From contig MSJH02000002.1 in NCBI GenBank assembly GCA_001931875.2, positions 1-35,052 on the forward strand: DNA of 35,052 bases, in the 5' to 3' direction. The notes under the pieces were generated by a model. It was not told the DNA's origin, searched no databases, and worked only from the letters and a program-made list of their open reading frames with translations. Made by a program: the position numbers and the translations under genes. Positions within the stretch are counted from its first letter, which is position 1, and every line of letters starts with the position of its first letter. Shown here in pieces: positions 20,401 through 31,085 of this stretch. The stretch comes from Byssochlamys sp. IMV 00236. Lineage: Eukaryota; Ascomycota; Eurotiomycetes; Eurotiales; Thermoascaceae.

Positions 20401-21152
20401 AAGAACGCGCCTCTTCTCTTTCCTTCCCCACCTCTGTCGTCGAATTCTTCCAAGGTTATCTCGGTCAACCTTATGGCGGATTCCCTGAACCCTTACGCAC
20501 AAACATCATCCGCGACTTGCCTCGCCTCGACGGCCGACCTGGTGCCACTTTGCCTCCTCTCGACATGGCCAAGCTCAAGGAAGAACTTGTTGAGAAGTAC
20601 GGTTCAAGCATCCGTGATTACGATGTGATCTCTGCTGCATTGTACCCCAAGGTCTTTGCCGAATACAAGGATACAGTCAACCAGTACGGTGATCTCTCTG
20701 TCCTGCCCACACGTTACTTCTTGTGCAAGCCCGAGATCAACGAAGAGTTCCATGTAGAGATTGAAGAAGGCAAGACCTTGATCATCAAGCTCTTGGCTGT
20801 AGGTCCTCTCAACAACGACGGTAAGCGTGATGTCTACTTTGAACTCAATGGTGAGGCTCGTGTCGTCGGTATCGTCGATCGTAACTCTGCCGTCGAGATT
20901 GTCACTCGTGAAAAGGCTAGCGCCTCTAATCCTGGTGATATTGGTGCCCCCATGTCTGGTGTTGTCGTTGAAATCCGTGCTAAGGAAGGAAGTCATGTCA
21001 AGGCAGGCGATCCCTTGGCTGTGCTCTCAGCAATGAAAATGGAGACTGTTGTCACTTCTCCTGTTGCTGGTAAAGTTGAACGTGTAGCCGTGAACGAGGG
21101 TGATTCGCTATCAGCTGGTGATCTCGTTGCAAAGATTATCAAGGATGCTTAG
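17404..21152 (+). CDS. pyc: Pyruvate carboxylase
   Basis: Biotin enzyme making oxaloacetate from pyruvate, bicarbonate and ATP (anaplerosis). Five exons: 17404-17502, 17566-17664, 17719-17962, 18010-19320, 19369-21152. Introns are 63, 54, 47 and 48 nt with standard GT..AG. They join to 1178 aa, the usual fungal length. Biotin carboxylase domain: [15 protein letters not shown] from ~28, [14 protein letters not shown], Gly-rich ATP-grasp loop GGGGRGMR (~187-194), [10 protein letters not shown]. Carboxyltransferase domain: [10 protein letters not shown] (~566), [10 protein letters not shown] and [11 protein letters not shown] metal ligands. The C-terminal carrier domain has AMKMET with biotinylated Lys1141 (codon 21036-21038). 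No clear mitochondrial presequence ([16 protein letters not shown]), so probably cytosolic as in yeast and Rhizopus. All key motifs are intact. The ATG at 17404 is chosen because it follows the CT leader and no upstream in-frame coding is seen. Confidence 0.97.
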
Positions 21153-21184
21153 GTCTTTTTTTTTTGTTGATTACCTTTTTTAGA

Positions 21185-21190
21185 AATAAA
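21185..21190 (+). terminator. Poly(A) signal candidate of pyruvate carboxylase
   Basis: AATAAA 33 nt after the stop codon, following a T-rich stretch. Consensus match and position only. Confidence 0.5.
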
Positions 21191-21949
21191 CTTTACACAT
21201 ATCTTATCTCTGTAGTACATAGAAATTGTGGAGATTCTTTGCTTGTTGTCCTGCCAACAGATCTGTCTGATAAGGATTCAGTATTATTCAGCTTTATTCC
21301 ATCAAACAAGACACACAGTTGTACATCCAAAAAAAGAAAGTAAAGATGGCAACTGATTGTGTCTATGCTTAGATAAATGACGATATGCTGTATTTACTAA
21401 ATTGATCGCATTGTTGATAAAAGAAGGAGTGTCTTGTGATAAATATTGGAACGGATAAAAGTAAATAGGCTTACACAAATTAATGGTTTCACTATTAAAG
21501 TTTAGATCAAACAATACGATCAATCATATTAAAAAATGGGAATAATGAAATCTCTGATTTGTTGATAAGAAAAATATTCTAAATGCTTCTCAAGTTGTTC
21601 TTATCATTCTTAGCTCTGGATCTCAATAAACTTTTAGCCATGTCTCTTTGTATCTTTTTTTAGCTGTAAAGAGAAATTTGTCTCCAAAATGGCGATTGTC
21701 CTCTAATTTCAAAGAGAGAGAGTTCAACTTATAAGGAAAATTTAACATCATGCAGACTCTTATTTTCCAATGCTATGGAGGCAATTTTACTTATACTAAT
21801 GCCTTCCTATTGAAAAACTTTACTGTCCTAAAGACTTTCTCTCTTTCAATGCTTAATAACTCATGCTACATGCTTGAATGTTTAAAGTATTTTATTTTAT
21901 TTTTTTAAAAAAAGTACATCTTTATTAAAAGTTTATTGGGCAAGGACAG
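21191..21949. other. Intergenic, no gene recognised
   Basis: AT-rich. Contains GA-rich 21712-21722 and a T/A run near 21895-21915. No protein-like frames. Confidence 0.5.
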
Positions 21950-22340
21950 ACGTCACTATGCTTGTGGTTTTTTAGTAGAGTTCAAGGCACCATGATCCAC
22001 CTCTTGAACCATCTTATCCCATAAGTCAGGACACTACTTTTGCAAGTAGCAATGCTCCCAAAAGCACTGGCTAACTTGCAAAAGCTGATTGATTGTCCTC
22101 ATGCTGATGAACTGAGCTAGTTCTGTAATGGAGCGAGGAAACCCCGCCTTGGCTACCTCCGTGAAGATATAGATGCCTTCGTGGCTGAGATCTGCCATAT
22201 AGAAAGCAACATCAAATCCTAGTAAGTTAGCATTAGTATTTATCAGGGATATATTATGTGATCATAGTGTACGTACCGTGGATCTGGAAACAAAACACGA
22301 ACTTGGTGCTCACACGTTACTGTGCAAGTTGTGCAAGTTT
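21950..22340 (-). pseudogene. Orphan repeat-family relic (C-terminal part)
   Basis: Minus-strand reading from about 22255 gives GFDVAFYMADLSHEGIYIF, TEVAKAGFPRSITELAQFIS and NQLLQVSQCFWEHCYLQK, then a stop, then CPDLWDKMVQEVDHGALN. A possible upstream exon (about 22275-22330) is separated by a GTACGT...CTTACTAG intron. The long protein-like frame with conservative composition indicates former coding. I cannot name the family. It resembles the downstream piece of the orphan at 7874-8000 in its D-L-x4-[ED]-G-[IL]-Y pattern. Probably a mobile or amplified gene remnant. Confidence 0.45.
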
Positions 22341-22619
22341 TATTACATTCTTACACAACGAAGCATTGCTGCATTTGCCGGAAACCTTGCCAACAGAGAC
22401 GTTCCAAAATCACCGTTAGTCACTTCAGAGACCCTAATATATGTGTGATATTTATGCATATATAGTTGTAAAGCGATGAAGAGTCAACAGACAACATTTG
22501 TTTATAAAAAAGAAAAAAGAAATAATAAGGAATAACGACTGCATAAATCCGACGTCGTCTATTAGCTGAGAATAAACAAAAGAGATACATAATCCATGTA
22601 AGCACGACACCGTTAGTTA

Positions 22620-23015
22620 ATTGTGAGATTGCGGCTTCTGGTCTGCCTTGGATTTTTTCGAAAGCGGCTTTATTTGGCTATCTCAGTCTAATATCTTTCT
22701 GGATATCTGGCAAGATCTTCATTAACAAAAGGTTCAGTACTTGAAGAAACGCTTCGTAACATCCATATGGTTCAAATCCAGCGTCTCTGTTGCTGGACGT
22801 CGCAGCTAACCCTCTCCGTCAATTCTTGTTCAGTTTCATCCTCAACAGCCACAACGGTCTCACCATCTGTTACAGACAAGGCGCGGTTTCTTTCCTTCCA
22901 AAAGGAAACCGCCTCTTCTGGTCTCTTCCAGATCTTCAAGTCATTCAAAAGTCTGATTCTCTCACTGAGACTGATCCATTTATCCACAATCAATCTACAC
23001 CGTTTAGTTGCTGAT
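22620..23015 (-). pseudogene. Unidentified frame-shifted coding relic
   Basis: Minus strand. From about 23010: RLIVDKWISLSERIRLLNDL, then KIWKRPEEAVSFWKERNRAL and VVAVEDETEQELTERVSCD, ending at a stop near 22772. After a frame change, GFEPYGCYEAFLQVLNLLLM and KILPDIQKDIRLR follow, then stops. Charged, helix-like composition in consecutive frames suggests an eroded gene. I do not recognise it. It lies between two other minus-strand relics and may belong to one of them. Confidence 0.35.
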
Positions 23016-23249
23016 GTTTAATGTATAAAATAACAATAAGAGTCAATAGCAACAATTACTATTCTTTATTCAAAAGAAAAACATTTTTTGTAAGTGATAA
23101 CTGACCTGAGTTTACAGTTTTTACACTTTAAATTCAAACGATGTTAGTTTTTTTCTTTTACCTGTAATAATCTAAATTCCTTTTTCAAGGAAAACCGTGT
23201 TTAATATGGCGATATGTGAATTAAATATGAGTCTAACCTCTGGAATAAA

Positions 23250-23980
23250 CTTCAGGCCAACCCAAGCCTTTCCAGATTGCAATAGAGATTTTCATCATAT
23301 TCTTTGCAGCGTTGACATCGCGTTGCTATAATGTATTACATGTTTTACAGACAAGTACACTATCGCTTTTGACGCCACTCACACTATCCAAAGTATCAGC
23401 CACATACCAACTACAATTTCTTGAGGTTTTGAATTCATCAATTGGTACAATAAGAAGGTCACCAGCAGCTTTTCTCTTTTCAAGCAGCGCCACATGATAC
23501 CAGCAGCACCGCAACGTAAGCCTTTCAATTTCACTATGTCCTTCCCGAACATATCACTCTCAAGGACAACAAGTGGAACTTTGGACCTGTGTTCTTTAAA
23601 TTTCAAAGGTTTCCATTTATTTCTCCTAGTAAAGTACATAAAATGAGTAGGTTTATTCTAACACATAAAACTGTAGTTATGGATTTACTTTCTGTATTGC
23701 TGTTGCCTATTCTTTCCTTTCTTCTTTTCGTTTTTATGCAATCGCTTCTTTTTTTTTGTTTTTTCGTTTTTCTTTTTTGTTCTTCTTTTTAAAACACTTT
23801 TTCCTATTGTATTTAGCACCGCCGTTAAATAGCATATTGACCATCATTTCGGGAGCTCTTTGTTTGCCTTGGTATAAATTAAACCTATATTTAGCAGTAT
23901 TAAAGCCATAAAAAGTGAGCAACTTGTCCATGTTTGAAAACATGTGATCTGCGAATCGTAGAAAAGAAATACTTTTAAAA
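23250..23980 (-). pseudogene. Second Fanzor (TnpB-like) relic, cut by a repeat insertion
   Basis: Minus-strand pieces in order: FLRFADHMFSNMDKLLTFYG, then GKQRAPEMMVNMLFNGGAKY, then a Lys-rich stretch with a frameshift. Next come KWKPLKFKEHRSKVPLVVLE, SDMFGKDIVKLKGLRCG and, in another frame, LLIVPIDEFKTSRNCSWYVA and VLVCKTCNTL. An in-frame stop TAG sits where the family has Trp. QRDVNAAKNMMKISIAIWKG and PEVYSRG follow. The second CxxC of the zinc ribbon and the RuvC-III Asp (RDVNAAKN) are preserved; the first Cys pair is altered (CSWY). The frame is open right up to 23980, where repeat copy B begins, so the 5' half was separated by that insertion and is not found beyond it. It differs markedly from the relic at 6450-7373, so two Fanzor lineages entered this locus. 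Confidence 0.75.
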
Positions 23981-25084
23981 TCCGTTATTAATTCAATTAC
24001 AGCATTTATCTTTACTTTTTATATACGCGAACCTGTAATAATCTTGACTTTTTTATGCAGTGTTACCTTTCCTTTTATTTATCGCCATATATGACAGAGA
24101 ACGATAGAGAGAGAGAGACAGTCAGGCAGGCAAAGGCAGAGACAAAGAGACGGGCAGAGAGAGAAAGGGAGACAGAGAGACAGCCAAAGAGACAGCCAGG
24201 CAAGCAGACAGCCGAACAAACAGGCAAACAGACAGTCAAGAAGTAAGAGAGAGAAGGAGAATCAGGCAAGCAGAAACAGAGAGAGCCATATCCAAAAAAT
24301 ATCTATTTGTAGATAGAAACATGGCCGCTCTGGGTCTTGCGTCTCTTAATAGGCCGAGACGAAGAGTGGACCATGTTTCTATCATCTACGTCTTCTTCAT
24401 GTCCTTGCTTCTGGGGCAATGGACTACCCCGCCAGAAGAAGGAACAGGAAGACATGAAGAGCGTATCTCTGTGGCACTAGGCACATAAGAAGGGATAGAT
24501 TAGTGGCCACCAGCTTGACTTTTGATGGCCACAGAAGGGACCAAATGAGTAGATGGGGGGACATAAAGGCACGAGCACATCAGCAGAAAACGTAACATCA
24601 GGATCTTCCCGACACTTGGAGAAGAAAAGACCAAAAGGCCATTCACGGGACGTTTGCCGATATAATATTGTTAATGAACATATATTTTTACTTTGCAAAT
24701 ATAAGAATACCACAAGATGGAAAAAGACATTTGATGAGCAAACAAAAGAAAGAAATTCATGGCAAAAAAGAAATTTATCTTTAAATACAAGAACAAATGT
24801 TGTCAGCCAATTACATCTTGTGAATTGTCATCAACTACTACAGACTACAGATGTTATGAATCGGTGTTGTGGGCTTATTACGAGGCGTCACGCCAATATT
24901 TAAGATGAATTTGGCTTGTGTACGAAATAAATATTGATTCTATTTCGTCAAATGGTGTATAATCTTCTTTGATATAAACATAGAAATACGATGATCTGAA
25001 AATACAATCGTTTATATTGGTAAATAAGAGCAAAAGGGGCAAAAGGGGCAAAATGGGTTGTTCTCACTGTAACAAGTGTTTATT
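23981..25084 (-). repeat. Repeat copy B: inverted, reordered copy of the 9.7-11.1 kb repeat
   Basis: Read on the minus strand, 25084-24372 matches 10382-11094 almost base for base, and 24403-23981 matches 9682-10274. The switch falls within the 32-bp sequence shared by all three copies (24372-24403). Thus the segment that is second in copy A comes first here. The CT tract (as GA on plus, about 24090-24280) is shorter than in copy A. It sits between the LINE relic on its upstream side and the Fanzor relic on its downstream side, with no target-site duplication that I could see. Confidence 0.9.
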
Positions 25085-27293
25085 GGCATAAAAGTCACAA
25101 TAAACAAAAATTACATATGAGAAGCATTAACTTTATATCTTTTCTTTGAAACACTTTGATATTGTATGCTCAGCAGCTTGAACTATTGCAGAAGGAGGAA
25201 CTTGATTATATACATATCGTCAGTGAGATTGCCAGGAGGTAATGAGTATCGCACCAATGATAATAGAGGGGTCTGGTGATGAGCCCGTGAATGGTTTCGA
25301 AGGAAAATGAGAGATGAAAGATCGTTCGAATGAGTCGATAGGTGACAAATGAGGGAGGAAAGTAACGGTTCCAAATTGTGAAACATAGAGGCTGTTTCTG
25401 AGGGCAACACGATATAAAATGATCAATAGAATCAATTCACCATAAAAGACACAGGCATCTTCAGGGAAATATTGAGGAAGAATCCTATACAAGGTATCTC
25501 GACATGGTATTATATTCTGAAGCAAACGATACCCTACATTGCGAACCGGATGAGCGGCGAAAAGGACAATGACAATCTAGGTAACTATTAGTTGGAGGAA
25601 GATTAAACAAGACATACATGAATGATGAAACAGCAACAGAAGTATGGGAGACGCGACCAAAAGGAGGATCTGTAAGGGCAGCAGTATGATATGTAGGAAA
25701 TTGAGAGAATTCAGACCAATTACGAGGTCTAATAGTTACAGAAACATGACTGTCCGCGCAGCAACTAACATCATGCAACTTATGGAATGATTTTGGAAAG
25801 ATCAGAGAAGAAGCAAGGTCAAGGAGTAAGAGCCACAACAGGGAGAGTAAGTGTCATCATCGGATTAAACACGACGTAAGACCAATCTTAAGGCAAATTA
25901 TCAACGGCAGAAAACTATAAAGAAAGAACACCGGATAATCACAAAATGCAGAGATATGAAGCTCAGGAAAGAAGAATGGAAGATGATAGTCCCATTTAGT
26001 AGCAGATGTGTTAGAAGGGGATAGGGTTGAGACATGCATAGTGGGCCAGCCAAGGCAAGATAATAGATGTACAAAAAGTACAAACAGGATTCGAAAGTAG
26101 ATGGTTGGGTTGAAGCGAAGGAACTAACCATCGCACTTGAAGAGCACGTTGTTGAGTACACAGAATTGAGAGTATCAAGGCCCCACCATCGAAACGGGAC
26201 AAACACATAGTAGGCTAGCTGAGACGGGAAAAGATACAGTAGAACAGAAAGCGAGAAATAGCTAACTTTTCCCTATCCAAAAATGTTAGAGGAACTGTCG
26301 TGACTCTCAAAACATGCCAAAGCTTGGAGACGACCAGAGAGCAAATAATCATAACACGACCACGAAAAGATAATGAGCACAGGGAGTGAATTTTTCAAGA
26401 ATTGGGTATCTTTAAGTGTAACTTAATCAAAAATAAATCCCTTTGAAAAACCAAAATGTATAAGGGAAAGCCAAGATAAATGCGTGGTTCAGTGGAAGCA
26501 CGATCGTACCTTGTGTAGGCATCATAATACCTCAAGGGAGTTCTCCAGGTTTCATCATAAATAATGTTGAACACAGACAGCGAAAAGACTTGAGTTTCTG
26601 AGTAGTTTAAGAAGACGTCAAATGCTTGCGAGTAAAATTTCATAATGATGAAAGAGGCAATGTAGATCGGATGACGAGCCAGTTAAACAAACGACGCCGT
26701 CAGTATAGACAAGAAGCTTGATCGAGGATATAACAGGAAGCAAGAAAGCCCGAGAAAGTATGAATAACGGAAGGGAGACATTATGGAGCGAAAGAATCAC
26801 ATAAAAAGCCAAGTGGAACAATACCAGAGACAGAGAATCGTCTTGGTGTAAACCACGCATTTGAAGAACAGGATAAGATAGAATACTATTAATATTGATT
26901 CGCAAGCGTGTACCAAAGAAGGGGCAACAAACAAATCTAATAAAAGAATCGAGGAAACCAATCCGAGAGATAACTTCACAAAGATAGCCATGATGAATCC
27001 TATCGTAAGCTTTCTCTTGCTCTAGCAAGAGACCGACTGCTGTAGAAGGCTTTGTGGTATAATATTTCATTAAAAGCTTTATTAATAAACCATTATCGGC
27101 GATAAAACATCAACACATAAACCTTGTTTGAAATAGAGTGATCAACGAAGAGACAGAGGGCAAGAGACGAGAGTTTAGAGACAGGTATATATTTTGGCAT
27201 TTGCATTGTTGAGCAAAATAGTTCTCCAGTTTCGAAGGTCAGAGAGATCGCCTTTCTTAGGTAGATGAAAGTCGTCATTACTAAATCAAACAT
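25085..27293 (-). pseudogene. Degenerate LINE (non-LTR) reverse transcriptase
   Basis: Minus-strand LINE ORF2 remains with many stops and frameshifts. Order from 27293 down: a start-of-RT stretch (IYLRKAISLTFETGELFCST, LINE pattern KKGD..D..NWRPI), KAFYSSRSL..., QEKAYDRIHHGYLCEVISRI, FFGTRLRININSILSYPV, MRGLHQDDSLSLVLFHLAF, and LLVYTDGVVCL. The last is the catalytic YADD box, mutated to YTDG. Later pieces: RTPLRYYDAYTRYD, QQRALQVRWLVPSLQPN and the C-terminal HTLYRILPQYFPEDACVFYG-like region near 25450 (here DTLYRILPQ). The 5' part (endonuclease) is missing beyond 27293. It ends against repeat copy B. Catalytically dead. Confidence 0.88.
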
Positions 27294-27819
27294 CCTTAGG
27301 ATGTGATCTATAGTTTACTGAATCATGAAAGCTATGATCTGGACTCAGCATAGTGATTTCTTTTTCATTGTCTTTTCCTCCGTAAATCAGCTTTGACTGA
27401 AATGCATGAATTATGTTAAAACTGACCAGCACAAATAAGAATCACACTTAACATTTTAAGGTTCTCGATTCATTTGAAATAGACATGAATCTGTTAAATA
27501 TTAAAAAGTGTATATTGTGTATGAAATCCTTCAAACAGCAACTATATTCATTTTCTGATTCCTGCAGTACAGCTCTTAAAGGTGATAACTATGCTAGGCT
27601 ATAATATATATTTACGTTTCTGTGTGTCTAAACCAGCCTTGAGAATCAGTAACAGTAACAGTTTCGTAAGTTTTGGTAATATAAGGGATTACATGTCTTT
27701 ATAATCGATGTTGACCAAAGATGATATGGAAATAGTCTATTCATTTGAATTATCTTTTTTGTTTACATGTCCGCCCTGGCCTGTCCAATTTTCTCTCTCT
27801 CTCTTTATAAATTATTAAA
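27294..27819. other. Intergenic upstream of the Sen54-type gene
   Basis: AT-rich, no coding relic identified. The last 40 bases have a CT tract (27789-27804) and TATAAATTATTAAA just before the ATG, consistent with a compact promoter/leader. Confidence 0.5.
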
Positions 27820-28777
27820 ATGAACAATGAAGACGAAGAAGAAGAACTGACAGATTACACTCGACTATTAAACAAGAAAAAGTAATAAAATACATACATT
27901 GAATACCCACCATTATTCATTCTTTAGACTCAAACGCAATCAAAAACACGAATCAACCCATGACCCTGAACGAGGTCAAGATGCCCTATTTGAATGTCTC
28001 AACATGCCTTCCATTCTTCAAAAATCAGCTTGTCGAGGCACTCTCACTTCCACAGGATGGATCCAGATCACAGTCAACAAGGGAACTCATTTACACACGG
28101 TTGGGTTCAGTCATCAACGTGAGACTATGCTCTATCCAGAAGAAGCTGCCTTCTTGATCTCTCGTAACGCGCTCATGGTCACTGACAAGGACAACCATCA
28201 AGTATCATTTGAAGATATGTGTATGATTATGGATCAAGATCCTTGGTTGACCCTAGACAAGTATTGGGTCTATGCGTATCTCAAACGACTAGGCTATATC
28301 GTCATGAGATCCAAACCTATCATAACCCAAGGACACATGATGGAACATACGATCAAAAGAGTAAAGGGCCCACTTGTTTGGAACTATGCGTGCCGAAATT
28401 ATGGTAACTTTCTTTATGTACATGGTTCTGTTTCTTATCTTTCATTGATAGATCAGGTCTATTCTACCCTTTCTATTGTGCTACGGAACCCTTGGTACAA
28501 ACCATTTGATCACTGGTTGATGGATTGGGATGTGTATAAACCAAGACCGACCTGGAAAAAGAAAGATCCTGGTCCTCCAGACTTTCGAATCTTGGTCAAC
28601 AAGTAAGTCTTTCAATTCAAAAAGGGAATAAAGCTAACCCCATTGGCCAGTGCTCGTGATCCAATGCCAACAATAGACACATTCAATGCATTGTTCTCGA
28701 GTGACACAGAGCAGATGATAGCATTGGTAGGTGACGCAGAAGGCGTTGTATTTCTCAAGACTGAAGGAACGACATAA
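27820..28777 (+). CDS. tRNA-splicing endonuclease subunit Sen54 (TSEN54)
   Basis: Structural subunit of the heterotetrameric endonuclease that cuts introns from pre-tRNAs. Three exons, 27820-27881, 27928-28602 and 28651-28777 (introns 46 and 48 nt), give 287 aa. An acidic N-terminus (MNNEDEEEELTDYTRLLNKK) precedes the Sen54 N-terminal domain: RGTLTSTGWIQITVNKGTHL, TVGFSHQRETMLYPEEAAFL and LTLDKYWVYAYLKRLGYIVM. The family's KG.H..T.GF, LLPEEA and Q..V...LKRLGY signatures are recognisable. The C-terminus has YKPRPTWKKKDPGPPDFRIL and ends MIALVGDAEGVVFLKTEGTT, as in Sen54, which lacks the catalytic triad. Shorter than yeast Sen54 (467 aa). Convergent with the MATE gene, only 84 bp between stops. 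Confidence 0.85.
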
Positions 28778-28861
28778 TTTATTTGGGAAATGCAAAGATG
28801 TAAATACATATTTCTAAATGTAATATAAAATGTGTGAATGAAAATAAATATATATAAAGTT

Positions 28862-30395
28862 CTAAGCGGACAAAGTATCATGGTGATATTTATCTTCATC
28901 GTGTTGAACACGGCGTTGAGCTCTCATCACTTCCACATTCCAATCAGCGGCCAAGAGATAAAGGACTTCACCAGATGAGACCAAGAAGAGAGCCAAGGTC
29001 AGTCCAGACCAGAGACCGGCGAGATCCCAATCGAGAACGAAGGTAAGACAGTATCCGATGGGGAAAGCGACTGCATAGTATGAGATGATGTTGACCCATG
29101 CAGCAAAGCCTTGACGACCCATACCACGGATGACACCACCGCAAACACCAGAGACACCGTCGGCGATTTGGAAGAGAGCAAGAAGAGGCATGGTCTTGGC
29201 AACCAAGGCAACGACGTCTTCGTCAGAGGTGAAGAGATACCCAAAGCGATGACGGACGACGAGGAAAAAGGTCGAGTTCATACAGCCAAAGACGACAGCA
29301 AATACAAAGGCGACCTTGGATGACAGACGTGCCTTTTGTGCATCACGTTCGCCCAGAGCGTTACCAATACGGTTCGAGGCAGCTACTGAGATACCAAAGG
29401 GAATCGTGTACGTGGCTGCAGCGGTCGTCAGAAGAATTGATTGGGAAGCAAGGTCGCGTGTGGAGAGATAACTGGCAGCAAGTGAGGAAAGCTCAAAGGC
29501 CCACCATTCGGCAGTAATCATCAAGAGAGAGGGAATAGATAGCTTGAGGAAGGGCCACCAGTCAGTCAGACACTCACGTGTCCAGCCACCCCAGGCCTCG
29601 CTGCCACGGATAAAGCGGATGTAGAGCACGATGAGAATAAGCATCAACCAGTAGCTCAGACTAGTTGCCAAGGGTGCGCCGGCAAAACCTAGCTTAAACG
29701 GTTCAAGATAGACAAAGGAATAGTTCATCAGCAGATTCAGGGGAGACACAATCATGAGTACATAGGTCGAGGCTTGCATAATACCCTGTGCTTGCAGGTA
29801 TTTCTTGATCGCTTCAAATGCAATGAACGCAGGGGCGCCTAGCATGAGGCAGCGCAAAAAGAGTCCGGATAGGTAGGCTAATTCAGGTTCTTGGTTGAGA
29901 GAGAGCAACAGCGAAGTCGCATTCCACCAGACAAAGGCAATGGGCATAAACATGAGTGCTAAAATACATAATCCTCGTTGAAGGTGAACACCAACCAACG
30001 TCTTGTCTTTAGCTCCTGTCCATGCTTGAGAACAGAGTGTATCAAGTGCAGCCGATGTGCCGGCTGCAATGCTCCAGGCTGTTACACTAGCAAACATGCT
30101 TGATAGTGCTGCTGCGGCAAGTTCAGTGGGACCCTGATGGATGTTAGCCAGTGATAGTTCACGATCTTTGTTACACACTTACCAAATGACCCAATGTAAA
30201 AATACTCGCCATTTGTAGCGAATTTTGCATCAAATAAGTAAAGACAATGGGAAATGCATTATATAAAAGCCAGTAGACTTCCGTCTTCCATGTATTCTCT
30301 TCTTCTTTACCGCTAATCAACGGTGTACGTTCGGTGGGTGTAGACGATACCGATGAGGTGCGAGATAAACTGTCGCTGTTGTTATGTCGACTCAT
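28862..30395 (-). CDS. MATE family multidrug/toxin extrusion transporter
   Basis: Membrane antiporter of the MATE family (H+ or Na+ coupled export of organic cations). Two exons, 30183-30395 and 28862-30133 (49-nt intron, GTAAGT..CATCAG), give 494 aa. A ~35-residue hydrophilic Ser/Thr-rich N-terminus with TPLIS is followed by 12 likely transmembrane segments. Family hallmarks: an LGHLGPTELAAAAL-type first repeat, AAGTSAALDTLCSQAWTGAK, SPLNLLMNYSFVY, GAPLATSLSYW, PSLLMITAEWWAFELSSLAA, GISVAASNRIGNALGE and GVIRGMGRQGFAAWVN. The length and the doubled architecture are normal. Substrate cannot be told. The exon-2 frame extends upstream into the intron, so an internal start is possible but would lose the first helix. 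Confidence 0.93.
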
Positions 30396-30470
30396 ATAAT
30401 TTAAGGATAAAAAGAAGAAAGAAAAAAAAAAAAATTTAAAAATCTTTAAAAGGTCCTGTGTGCTACACCT

Positions 30471-31085
30471 TTATTTGAATGAGTCAAGAAAACTCTGTGA
30501 CCAATCAAATTCGCTTGCCTTTTGTGCGGCCAGATTTGAATCACCGTGAGTCTTTTGGATAAAGTGTTGACGAATCATTTCCAGTCTATTGATTGCCTTT
30601 TTCTTTTCTTCACTAGACCCTGTTTTGACCCTACGAATGTCTTCACCAATGACGGGTATCGCATAGATATCGTCAATATAGGTCTGTTGCTCGATATAAT
30701 TTACAATATCTTCATTATTCATGAACCCATTCCAGAATTGATCCACTTGATGTTGAAAAGATCTATATCGCATCGAATCTGGTCTTAGGTCATCGCCATC
30801 GACATGGTCTGTGTAGTCTGTGGAGTTTAAAAACAAAAGTACCTCTGCACCATCCAAGTGTTGGTTATCCAAATGATGACGATACTGGGGAAAAGGTTCT
30901 ACCCCCTTTTCTTGTTCCTTTTTTTTTTCTTGTTCATTTTCTTGTCTGTTTGTACGAAATCCTTGAGTATGTCCAGACGATGATGATTGGGGTATATTAT
31001 TTAATGTTTGATCATAATGGAATGTTGTCTGCTTATTACTACTACTGCTGCTGCTTGTAGTTCCTTTTTGAATCCAAGGTTGCAT
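30471..31085 (-). CDS. Orphan 204-aa protein, disordered N-terminus
   Basis: Intronless ORF. The N-terminal ~75 residues are Ser/Gln/Lys/Glu-rich (serine run, NEQEKKKEQEKG). The C-terminal ~130 residues look folded: YRHHLDNQHLDGAEVLLFLN, FQHQVDQFWNGFMNNEDIVN, YIEQQTYIDDIYAIPVIGED, then a basic/acidic helix, ending DWSQSFLDSFK. I do not recognise the family. The ATG at 31085 follows a purine-rich leader. It lies 75 bp upstream of the MATE gene's start on the same strand, and is divergent from the 31561 gene. Probably a real lineage-specific gene. Confidence 0.6.
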   Translation of the reverse strand: MQPWIQKGTTSSSSSSNKQTTFHYDQTLNNIPQSSSSGHTQGFRTNRQENEQEKKKEQEKGVEPFPQYRHHLDNQHLDGAEVLLFLNSTDYTDHVDGDDLRPDSMRYRSFQHQVDQFWNGFMNNEDIVNYIEQQTYIDDIYAIPVIGEDIRRVKTGSSEEKKKAINRLEMIRQHFIQKTHGDSNLAAQKASEFDWSQSFLDSFK

